Shown in pieces: positions 1 to 7,013 of a stretch of DNA of 49,984 bases. A model generated the notes under the pieces. The model did not search any database and had not been told where the DNA came from. It worked only from the letters and a program-made list of their open reading frames with translations. Positions within the stretch are counted from its first letter, which is position 1; every line of letters begins with the position of its first letter. A program made the position numbers and the translations under genes. This DNA comes from a virus, in the IMG/VR virus record IMGVR_UViG_3300017732_000010, positions 1 to 49,984 of that record. One strand, given 5' to 3'.

Positions 1-878
1 GAACTGGATGATGACGAACTGCTGCTTGCTGTCTCTGTATTGTATGATGTAGTGCTATTACTTGTTGTACCTGTACTGCTAGTCCCAGTAGTTACTTCTG
101 TTGCTACTGCTGCTGCAACACCTGCAGTACCTGACCCACCACCAGATGCAATGAGAGCAGTAGATGATCCACCACCACGTGCAGAACCAGTTGACGCTGT
201 GCTCTGACTTGGTTTTCTATAGTTAGTAATACCAATGAACTCCTCTGCCAGTGTGGTAGGGGTTTTCTTATTGCCATCAGAATCTACTTCATCATTAGGT
301 AGATACTTGCTGAGTCTTCTGAACTCATTCACAAAGTCATCAACGTATGCACCACGTAGCAAATAGATCTGACGTTTGAATTCATTCTCTTCATCCATCG
401 TTTCATAGTTACTGACAGGTCTACGAGAATCATTCTTAGGAGTCAGGGTACCATCTGGTTTGATGTACTGAAAATTCTCATTGACTTGAAGACCTTCAGG
501 TAGAATCACTTCACCATTCTGACCTTTAACCTCTTTAGTTTCATAGTGATGTACACTATCTACAGTACCGAATCTGTCTACACATATCTTATAAAGGTCC
601 TCTCTTGTCACTGGCCATTCAGTGTTTACATTGATGATGTTGTTCACAAGTAAAACAATCCAGTCTAATCCACTATCACCATATGCATTCTTTGCAATTT
701 GATCAGGACGTTCGTTATCTTTGATAGCATACTTAGTGAACCCTAAAAGTTCTCCTTTGTATAGATCTCGGATCTTAATACGACGGAAGATATTAACAGT
801 CAGTTCATATGGATGGGTACCATTAAGGAACGTTCTGTTTCTTACATATACGTTAGGTAAATATTTAAAATATGCCAT
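1..878 (-). CDS. 53: Baseplate wedge subunit gp53, 3' end cut by window
   Basis: The reverse strand opens with ATG at 878 (MAYFKYLPNVYVRNRTFLNG) and stays open to base 1, giving at least 291 residues. T4 gp53 joins the baseplate wedge and helps wedges assemble around the hub. The N-terminal 120 residues (tyrosine-rich start, then a segment ending YGDSGLDWIVLLVNNIINV) are typical of cyanophage gp53. The visible C-terminal part is low-complexity Ser/Thr/Gly/Ala, with a poly-Ser run at the window edge; that tail lies outside the conserved core. An AGGAGG Shine-Dalgarno sits seven bases upstream, and the ATG overlaps the gp48 stop as TAATG, so the two are translationally coupled. Confidence 0.85.
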   Translation of the reverse strand, partial: MAYFKYLPNVYVRNRTFLNGTHPYELTVNIFRRIKIRDLYKGELLGFTKYAIKDNERPDQIAKNAYGDSGLDWIVLLVNNIINVNTEWPVTREDLYKICVDRFGTVDSVHHYETKEVKGQNGEVILPEGLQVNENFQYIKPDGTLTPKNDSRRPVSNYETMDEENEFKRQIYLLRGAYVDDFVNEFRRLSKYLPNDEVDSDGNKKTPTTLAEEFIGITNYRKPSQSTASTGSARGGGSSTALIASGGGSGTAGVAAAVATEVTTGTSSTGTTSNSTTSYNTETASSSSSSSS

Positions 879-1972
879 TAGGAACCTCCTCTTGCAAACA
901 TATCTGAAGTAAGGAATTGAGTTTCCTTGAAGGTGAGAGTCATTGTATATGCAACTGGACCATAGTCCCAAGTGTTATCAGTAATGTCTCTCAAAGTATT
1001 CATAAAGTTATCAGGTGATGTATTCAACTGTAGATTCTCAAGTACAACCTTGGAAGGGAATGAGTGAATACTCTTGAGCATACCACCATTGCCTGTAATC
1101 CTAAGATCATCACCACTCTCAGTCTCTTGTGCTTTGACACGAACAATACCGAGTCTGAAATAGTTTGGAATGTTTAGGAACCTAGCGTTGTTCAGAGTTC
1201 CTACATCAGTACCATTCCCTGTTGAAAGAGCATTTGTTGCTTTTTCTGCATTATCTCTAGTTTCTTGATCAGTGCTGGTGAGACCTAACTTAAACATCTT
1301 CTTGATCGCATCAGCATTACTACCAGACATCGTAGGATGCATAGCAAAACGAAGGAGTTTGAATATACCTAGTGCTTCTTGTGCTTCCTTAGCATTACGT
1401 GGTGCAATCTTAAAGTTAAATGTGTGGTTTCTATATGCCACACCTTTGAATGTAACTTCTTGGTATGGGTTGAATATTTTCTTAGTTGCAATGGCAGACA
1501 AAGCATTGCCATCAATATCTCCACCTGCACCTAGAGTAGAGTTAACTGTACCAATAGCAGATGATATTGAGTTCATTAAAAACTCTGGTTTTAAAGATCC
1601 TGCTGTTTCTTGTAGAGTATTAACAGCATTTCCTTGAGTCGGATTTGATGCTGCTTGCATAGCACCAAGACCTGCTGCACCTAAAGTGGTTTCATTATAC
1701 ATCGCTGTATAATTTTCTTGTAAACCATTAGGTAAATATAAAAATACATTACCAACTAATCCTGCATCAGATGCATTTCTAAAAGGTTCTGCTACGGGTT
1801 TACCGTTGTTACCTACATAAGTATAAGGATTACCACCCTGTTGAGGATCGTACACTTGAATTTTAAGATAATCTACGAGTTTAGTCGCAAAAGTATCTTC
1901 ACGAGAGATCTCACGTCTCGACCCGAGTATATCGGTCGGCAATGTTCTTGGGTAAACTAGTGGGGTAGTCAT
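878..1972 (-). CDS. 48: Baseplate tail-tube cap gp48
   Basis: A 364-residue protein matching the length and N-terminus (MTTPLVYPRTLP) of cyanophage gp48. In T4, gp48 binds the top of the central hub and, with gp54, forms the platform from which the tail tube polymerises. The C-terminal half (about residues 170-355) has the alternating beta-strand pattern of the tube fold, ending in YTMTLTFKETQFLTSDMF. Pairing with gp53 on the same strand supports the call. Its start codon directly abuts that of gp4 on the opposite strand. A perfect late-promoter box for this operon lies inside gp4. Confidence 0.8.
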   Translation of the reverse strand: MTTPLVYPRTLPTDILGSRREISREDTFATKLVDYLKIQVYDPQQGGNPYTYVGNNGKPVAEPFRNASDAGLVGNVFLYLPNGLQENYTAMYNETTLGAAGLGAMQAASNPTQGNAVNTLQETAGSLKPEFLMNSISSAIGTVNSTLGAGGDIDGNALSAIATKKIFNPYQEVTFKGVAYRNHTFNFKIAPRNAKEAQEALGIFKLLRFAMHPTMSGSNADAIKKMFKLGLTSTDQETRDNAEKATNALSTGNGTDVGTLNNARFLNIPNYFRLGIVRVKAQETESGDDLRITGNGGMLKSIHSFPSKVVLENLQLNTSPDNFMNTLRDITDNTWDYGPVAYTMTLTFKETQFLTSDMFARGGS

Positions 1973-2407
1973 ATGCAGCGAAGTTATTCTGGAAGGTTCA
2001 GACCTAGTTACCCAGGAAAATACAAAGGTGACCCTACGAATATTATTTATAGGAGTTTGTGGGAACGTAAATTAATGGTATGGTGCGATAAGAATGCAAA
2101 CGTAATGGAATGGGGTTCAGAGGAGATAATCATTCCATATATCTCACCTATTGACAATAGAATACACAGATATTTTCCAGACTTCTACATCAAAGGAAGA
2201 ACTTCCTCTGGTACTACTAAATATATAGTGGAGGTAAAACCCAAGGCACAAACTCTTCCACCTAAAAAAGGTAGGAAGACTAAGAGATTATTGACAGAGA
2301 TTGCCACGTACGGAGTCAATCAGGCGAAGTGGAAGGCAGCACGTGAGTATTGTGCAGATCGTAAGATGAAATTTATTATACTCACAGAAAAAGAACTCAA
2401 AGTATGA
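1973..2407 (+). CDS. 4: Head completion protein gp4
   Basis: A 144-residue protein close in length to T4 gp4 (also called gp50/65), which acts on filled heads before the neck is joined. The sequence has the pattern of this family and of TnsA-like nuclease folds: a basic N-terminus, YRSLWERKLMVWCD near residue 26, a beta-rich centre with YFPDFYI near residue 66, and an IVEVKPKAQ strand near residue 85. D-x-F and E-x-K resemble the D...ExK core of the PD-(D/E)XK fold. The ATG forms half of the palindrome CATATG shared with the divergent gp48 start. Its last bases overlap the next gene. Confidence 0.8.
   Translation: MQRSYSGRFRPSYPGKYKGDPTNIIYRSLWERKLMVWCDKNANVMEWGSEEIIIPYISPIDNRIHRYFPDFYIKGRTSSGTTKYIVEVKPKAQTLPPKKGRKTKRLLTEIATYGVNQAKWKAAREYCADRKMKFIILTEKELKV
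2044..2051 (-). promoter_or_regulatory. Late promoter box (TATAAATA) for gp48-gp53
   Basis: The reverse strand reads TATAAATA here, a perfect T4-type late promoter, 72 bases upstream of the gp48 start and inside the gp4 coding sequence. It is the only late box I found pointing leftward at this operon. Confidence 0.6.
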
Positions 2408-2859
2408 GCGTCTATCAAGATCTAAAAGATCTAGCAAACAATAGAGCACAGGCACCTTCTTGGTGGAGGAGTCAATTGTTCTTCTACCTATCAGGTCGTG
2501 GTATAGATGGTCCTGCTGTGGGAGGAGTATGTACTTTCCAGTATGCAGCAGAGTATGCAGAGAAGTATCAGTTCTGGGACAAATATCCTTTGGTGTATGT
2601 CATAGGTGAGTCAACGAACCACTTTTGGGGTGCTAATGTACACTATCTACCACCTCAAGCACGGGTCTCAGGGTTCACTCCGTCACCACCTCCTGTTACT
2701 CTGCATAAATACTTGCGAAGTAATGTTTTATCACCCTATTACAGCATTGAAAACTCTGAGTGGGCAGATATTGGTTTGATTCCCTCCGAAGAATTTGTAA
2801 CCACTGTCAACGGAAGAAACATATCCGTACCAACGTCGTTAGTATTAAAGAAACTCTGA
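2404..2859 (+). CDS. Conserved cyanophage protein in the tail-assembly module
   Basis: A 151-residue protein I recognise as a recurrent cyanophage type but cannot name. It is rich in aromatic residues and prolines, with SWWRSQLFFYL near residue 19, FWGANVHYLPP near residue 74 and a basic VPTSLVLKKL end. There is no signal peptide, membrane segment or obvious catalytic motif. It starts ATGAG inside the gp4 stop (4-base overlap) and ends as TGATG with gp54, so it is coupled between a head-completion and a tube-initiation gene. A minor virion or assembly role is inferred from position only. Confidence 0.6.
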   Translation: MSVYQDLKDLANNRAQAPSWWRSQLFFYLSGRGIDGPAVGGVCTFQYAAEYAEKYQFWDKYPLVYVIGESTNHFWGANVHYLPPQARVSGFTPSPPPVTLHKYLRSNVLSPYYSIENSEWADIGLIPSEEFVTTVNGRNISVPTSLVLKKL

Positions 2860-3584
2860 TGTCATACGCAGCACCCAATTCATTTAGATCATTCACAGAC
2901 CTCGTTTCTAAGGGAGCGTGGGAACCCTCCCGTGGTAATCTTTACTCTGTAGAGATTGGATTCCCTGGTGTCTTGGGATCTGCAGCACTTAATGGTGGTG
3001 GGACGATTGCATATGGTAGAGAATATTATGACGCTGTAAATTATTTTGCTGATCAAGTTACTATCCCTTCAAGAAACTTGACGACTGGAGACACTCAGAA
3101 CTTTGGTCTTCAAAGATCATATGTAACAGGACAGACACCTAATGAACTAGCAGTGTCATTCTTAGTGACAAAGAACCAGTGGCATAGAAATTTCTTTGAG
3201 ACTTGGATGAATTCTATTGCACCTGATGGTGAGAACAGAGTCAGTTTCTATGATGATTATATTTGTGACATTATTGTAAGGAAATGGGAGAGAGGATCTA
3301 ACTTTATCGTGCAGACCGTGAAGAAAGGACAAAAATATCAAACACGTTTGAATAAAGCAGTTGGTATATGGAGATTCAATGGAGCATATCCATTCAACCT
3401 AGGTACAATGACCTTCGGTAACAGTAATTCAGAAGTGATGAGATTAGATGTACAGTTTAAGTTTGAGCGTTATAGATTTACTACAAAACAAGAGAAGGCA
3501 GGTGGTTGGACCAACGAAAAGGTTATAAACAATATAGATAGTGTTCTCGACGATAATGATTTCAGGACCTACGTCGGGGTCTAA
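2859..3584 (+). CDS. 54: Baseplate tail-tube initiator gp54
   Basis: A 241-residue protein with the tube-like fold pattern of the gp54/gp19 group: an N-terminal YSVEIGFPG strand, DQVTIPSRNL near residue 66, LAVSFLVTKNQWHRNFFETWMN near residue 100, and a C-terminal AYPFNLGTMTFGNSNSEVMRLDVQFKFERYRF typical of tail-tube proteins. gp54 caps the hub and nucleates gp19 polymerisation. An in-frame start exists 33 codons upstream, but ATG 2859 forms a TGATG overlap with the preceding gene and begins the recognisable N-terminus, so I use it. gp19 itself is the main alternative, but the neighbours favour gp54. Confidence 0.7.
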   Translation: MSYAAPNSFRSFTDLVSKGAWEPSRGNLYSVEIGFPGVLGSAALNGGGTIAYGREYYDAVNYFADQVTIPSRNLTTGDTQNFGLQRSYVTGQTPNELAVSFLVTKNQWHRNFFETWMNSIAPDGENRVSFYDDYICDIIVRKWERGSNFIVQTVKKGQKYQTRLNKAVGIWRFNGAYPFNLGTMTFGNSNSEVMRLDVQFKFERYRFTTKQEKAGGWTNEKVINNIDSVLDDNDFRTYVGV

Positions 3585-3587
3585 ATA
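3581..3587 (+). promoter_or_regulatory. Late promoter box (CTAAATA) for gp26
   Basis: CTAAATA overlaps the gp54 stop codon and lies 27 bases before the gp26 ATG. The same motif, or TATAAATA/CATAAATA, recurs before other virion genes in this window. Confidence 0.6.
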
Positions 3588-3613
3588 GTTTTACTGAATT
3601 GTAATTTTACACG

Positions 3614-4318
3614 ATGCCTTTACCCAAACTGAGCATTCCAGATTATGAATGCGTGCTTCCTCGTGGTCAAAAGGTTACCTATAGACCATTCCTAGTGAGA
3701 GAAGAGAAACTTCTTTATCTTGCTATGGAAACACAGGATAATAAAGAGATGATCAAAGCGGTGAAAGAGATTATCAAGAATTGTACCAACCTCAAGAAAC
3801 TTGATGACCTTGCTACATTTGATATTGAATATCTCTTTCTTAGAATCCGTGGTAAATCTGTTGGTGAGGTGAGTGAATTTAAGATCACTTGCCCTGATGA
3901 TGAGAAGACTCAAGTTGATGTTGAAGTCAACCTTGATGATGTGAAGGTAATAATTCCTAAGGAACATACCACCATTCTTAAAGTCAGCGATGATGTCACT
4001 ATCACTATGCAATATCCATCCTTGGATGTGTTTGTGAAGAATAATCTCGTTGACAACCCAGGTGTAGACGATCTATTCAAACTTGCTGCTAGTTGTACTG
4101 AAAGTATTGCTGAAGGTGAGGATGTATATGAAGGAAAAGATCACACAACTAAAGAACTAGTTGAATTCTATGAAAATATGAACTCACAACAGTTCGGTTT
4201 AGTTCAGAAGTTCTTTGAAACTATGCCTAAACTCTCCCATACTATTGAGGTTTTCAATCCGAAGACTGAAGTTACATCACCAATTGTACTCGAAGGACTA
4301 GCAAGTTTTTTCGCGTAG
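3614..4318 (+). CDS. 26: Baseplate hub subunit gp26
   Basis: A 234-residue protein of the T4 gp26 family, starting MPLPKLSIPDYECVLPRG and containing VTYRPFLVREEKLLYLAMET (residues 22-41), a signature of this group. It is an acidic alpha/beta protein needed for hub assembly. Position after gp54 and before gp51 matches the T4-type cluster. The last sense codons run over a slippery T TTT TTC heptamer (4306-4312) just before the TAG stop, so a fraction of ribosomes may shift into the gp51 frame (see separate entry). A late promoter lies 27 bases upstream. Confidence 0.8.
   Translation: MPLPKLSIPDYECVLPRGQKVTYRPFLVREEKLLYLAMETQDNKEMIKAVKEIIKNCTNLKKLDDLATFDIEYLFLRIRGKSVGEVSEFKITCPDDEKTQVDVEVNLDDVKVIIPKEHTTILKVSDDVTITMQYPSLDVFVKNNLVDNPGVDDLFKLAASCTESIAEGEDVYEGKDHTTKELVEFYENMNSQQFGLVQKFFETMPKLSHTIEVFNPKTEVTSPIVLEGLASFFA
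4306..4312 (+). promoter_or_regulatory. Probable -1 ribosomal frameshift site, gp26 to gp51
   Basis: In the gp26 frame the codons read AGT TTT TTC GCG TAG. T TTT TTC is a canonical X XXY YYZ slippery heptamer. A -1 slip continues CGC GTA GCC CTA GCG CAC GAT TCG TTG into the ATG of gp51 with no stop, giving a fusion of about 299 residues (233 + 9 + 57). I see no clear stimulatory hairpin, so efficiency is unknown. Confidence 0.6.
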
Positions 4319-4338
4319 CCCTAGCGCACGATTCGTTG

Positions 4339-4512
4339 ATGAACATCTATGAGACCAACTTTGCTTTGATGCAACATCATAAGTACAGTCTCACAGAACT
4401 TGAAAATATGATGCCGTGGGAAAGGGATGTTTATGTGAACCTCTTGATGCGTTACTTACGTGAGGAAGAGGCAAGACAACGCCAACAGGCGGGACAACAC
4501 CAGTCACTTTAA
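4339..4512 (+). CDS. 51: Baseplate hub assembly protein gp51
   Basis: A 57-residue ORF starting MNIYETNFALMQHHKYS and containing LENMMPWERDVYVNLLMRYL, the pattern of gp51 and of the second half of tail-assembly chaperones. T4 gp51 is a catalyst of hub assembly and is not found in the virion. It is in the -1 frame relative to gp26, with the intervening 20 bases open in that frame, so it could be made from its own ATG or as a frameshift extension of gp26. No strong Shine-Dalgarno precedes ATG 4339, which favours at least partial frameshift expression. It ends TAATG with the next gene. Confidence 0.7.
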   Translation: MNIYETNFALMQHHKYSLTELENMMPWERDVYVNLLMRYLREEEARQRQQAGQHQSL

Positions 4513-7010
4513 TGGCAAAAGCAGCACCCAAGTTATCAATAAGAAACTTTATTCCTGTCACTACCTCTGGTATGGACAAGAAGGATCCTGCAATGTCAAT
4601 GACCCTAGCGGTCAACCGATTGGGACATACTGTCACCGATGTTGGTAAGATTCTCACAAGTGGACACCAAGCACGACTTGATGCAGCGTACGCTGTGCAA
4701 GGGAGAAGATCTCTAGCACAGGACAGGGCGAGAGAGAGTAAGATTGAGAAGAAAGCAACTGAAGAGATAGAAAGAGAGTCGAAATCAAGAGGATATTCAA
4801 AGGGTGGGAGTGGTATCTTTGGGTTCCTATCACCATTAATAGAACCACTGATTAAATTTGCGGCAACTCTTGGTACATTCTTTGCATTAGACTGGTTGTC
4901 TAAGAAGGAAAACAAAGAGTCAATTCGAACTGGGTTCGAATGGATCGGTAAGTGGTTGGGCACGGTCTGGAAGGTTGGATCGTGGGGATTCGGTATGATA
5001 TATGATGGACTGTTCGATCCAGACGGGAACGACAGTTACTTAATGAGAGCGCTGAAGGTTGTAGGGGGCATCGCCGCGCTCAAGGTAGCAAGTAGGATTT
5101 TAATGCCCTGGAAGTTGGCAGGAGATATTGGTAAACTATCAAAATTATTTAAAGTTAATCGTACCAAGGCAACAAAAAACGCAAAGAAAGTAAATCAAAA
5201 TAATTTCTTAAAGCAAAAACCAAAAAGAGTAGCAAAAGGTATCAGGTCTGGTAACGCATCAAAGGCAGCACGAAAGAGATACGCTAGAAGATTTGGTGGC
5301 AATGCATCCAAGTCAAGATTCGGTGGTCGTATTGCAGGAAGGGCAGGATTTAAAGGTATGACAGGTATGGGTCGCTTTATGCGATCTGGTGCTGGTGGAG
5401 GTATATTTGCAGGTGCACTCTCATTTGGATCCAGACTCGCTGCTGGTGACAAAATGAATGTAGCAGCAGGTGGAGGTATCGGTGCCACTATTGGTACAGT
5501 TGCGGTCACTGCACTGTTAACACCTGTCCTAGGACCATTCGCACCTATTGTGGGTGGTGTTCTAGGTGGGTTCTTTGGAGATAAGATTGGAGCGTTCCTT
5601 GGAGAGGCAATAGAACCTGTTCTGAAACCTCTTGGAGATTACTTTAAGAATATTGCTTTACCAATGTTTAATGCATTTGTAAAACCAGTTGCAACAGCAA
5701 TACAAAATTTGTTTGAACCTTTGAAGCACGTCCTTGATATGGTGCTTGAGTTTATTGCACCTATTGCAGGTGCTGCTTTCCAAGGTTTGATGGACTATGT
5801 TATTGGTCCTGCTGCTAAGGCAGCGTTAGATAGTATTGTCTGGATATTTGAGAAAGCAATATGGGCAATTAATAATGTTGGAGGATTTATTAAAGGTACA
5901 GGGAATACTTTAACCAGAGTCATTGGTAGTGATGGTCAAAAGGCAATGGCACAGGTAGAGAATGAAGACTATGATGTGAAGAGATTGAAGGCAGAACTTA
6001 AAGTAATAAGAGAAAGAATTGCAAATGGTGAAGGTGGAAGTAGATCTGCCTGGTTTGGGGTTGATGGCGTGTTCAAGACATCAAATGGTGCTCCAGGGAT
6101 GACCATTATGAATGGACACTGGAATGGTTTAGGTTCAACCAACGAAGAAAAAGCGAAGCACTGGGAGAATGTTTTAATACCGTTCGCTGAAGAAAAAGCA
6201 GCGAGTGCGAAGGCAGCATTGGCACAGTTTGAGATGGCACAACCTAAAACTTCTATGGTCGATGATCCATTTGTATCGAAGAAAGGTATCGGTACCGATG
6301 ATAGTCCTGTACCAAAAGGAGGACGTATAGATTTCCAAGGACACGGTGATGGTGCTACTGGTGTGCTACGTCTGTTTGATGGTAAGAATAGAAAGATTGG
6401 TCAGTGGGAAGCGATTAGTGGTCAATATAGTACAGCAGGCACATCACAATCACAAAGAAGAAACGTATCTGGTGCTCTTTATCCTTTACCAGATGGTAAG
6501 TATCCTCTTGTTGGATTTGCAGAACACTCAAATGTAAGTGGTATTGGAACTTGGTCTACCTTTATTAACAATATGGGTGGTGTTATTGGTAAGAGATCTG
6601 CAATTCAACTTCATAATGATATTAATGACAATGGTACTGCAGGTTGTGTTGGTGTGACTCTTGGTGGTACTGCAGGTAATAATAAAGATAAGGATTTTGT
6701 GAAAAAATATAAACAGGTGATGCCAGAAACTATAAGAGTTTCTATCGCTAAAGGTGCAAAACAGTTGAGCACTGGACCTTCACCTAGTCCTGACAATAGA
6801 GAAATCAGACCAACAGATCTAAATAGTACGAAGACTAGTGAATTAACACGGTCATCTCAACAACAAGATACCGAACTAAGTTCTGGAGATGGATCTTCAA
6901 TGGTAGTATTCCAACCAATTATTAAACCTGTTGTCTCAGAGACTGGTGTGATAGGAGTACAAACGGTCACTAAGTCTGGTGATTTCTCTCTAACAGGTTT
7001 AAATTCATAA
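4512..7010 (+). CDS. Tape-measure-like hub protein with L,D-transpeptidase-like domain
   Basis: An 832-residue structural protein between gp51 and gp27, where T4-type phages keep hub and tape-measure functions. Residues 95-200 contain LIKFAATLGTFFALDWLSKKENK and a hydrophobic segment shared in pattern with the next gene. Residues 210-290 are very basic. Residues 300-480 are glycine/alanine-rich hydrophobic helices, as in tape measures. Residues about 602-735 look different: a G-x-L-x-L-F-D-G strand, W-E-A-I-S-G, YPLPDGKYPLVG, then His701 in QLHNDIND and Cys712 in GTAGCVGV. That order (GPIPxGxY-like, H, then GC[VI]) resembles YkuD/DUF2778 (Tlde1-type) L,D-transpeptidase or carboxypeptidase domains that act on peptidoglycan. 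The enzymatic role is inferred. Confidence 0.6.
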   Translation: MAKAAPKLSIRNFIPVTTSGMDKKDPAMSMTLAVNRLGHTVTDVGKILTSGHQARLDAAYAVQGRRSLAQDRARESKIEKKATEEIERESKSRGYSKGGSGIFGFLSPLIEPLIKFAATLGTFFALDWLSKKENKESIRTGFEWIGKWLGTVWKVGSWGFGMIYDGLFDPDGNDSYLMRALKVVGGIAALKVASRILMPWKLAGDIGKLSKLFKVNRTKATKNAKKVNQNNFLKQKPKRVAKGIRSGNASKAARKRYARRFGGNASKSRFGGRIAGRAGFKGMTGMGRFMRSGAGGGIFAGALSFGSRLAAGDKMNVAAGGGIGATIGTVAVTALLTPVLGPFAPIVGGVLGGFFGDKIGAFLGEAIEPVLKPLGDYFKNIALPMFNAFVKPVATAIQNLFEPLKHVLDMVLEFIAPIAGAAFQGLMDYVIGPAAKAALDSIVWIFEKAIWAINNVGGFIKGTGNTLTRVIGSDGQKAMAQVENEDYDVKRLKAELKVIRERIANGEGGSRSAWFGVDGVFKTSNGAPGMTIMNGHWNGLGSTNEEKAKHWENVLIPFAEEKAASAKAALAQFEMAQPKTSMVDDPFVSKKGIGTDDSPVPKGGRIDFQGHGDGATGVLRLFDGKNRKIGQWEAISGQYSTAGTSQSQRRNVSGALYPLPDGKYPLVGFAEHSNVSGIGTWSTFINNMGGVIGKRSAIQLHNDINDNGTAGCVGVTLGGTAGNNKDKDFVKKYKQVMPETIRVSIAKGAKQLSTGPSPSPDNREIRPTDLNSTKTSELTRSSQQQDTELSSGDGSSMVVFQPIIKPVVSETGVIGVQTVTKSGDFSLTGLNS

Positions 7011-7013
7011 ACT

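Noticed and set aside
1272-1637. Plus-strand ORF of 121 residues inside gp48
   Set aside because: Antisense shadow of gp48 with no RBS and no family pattern.
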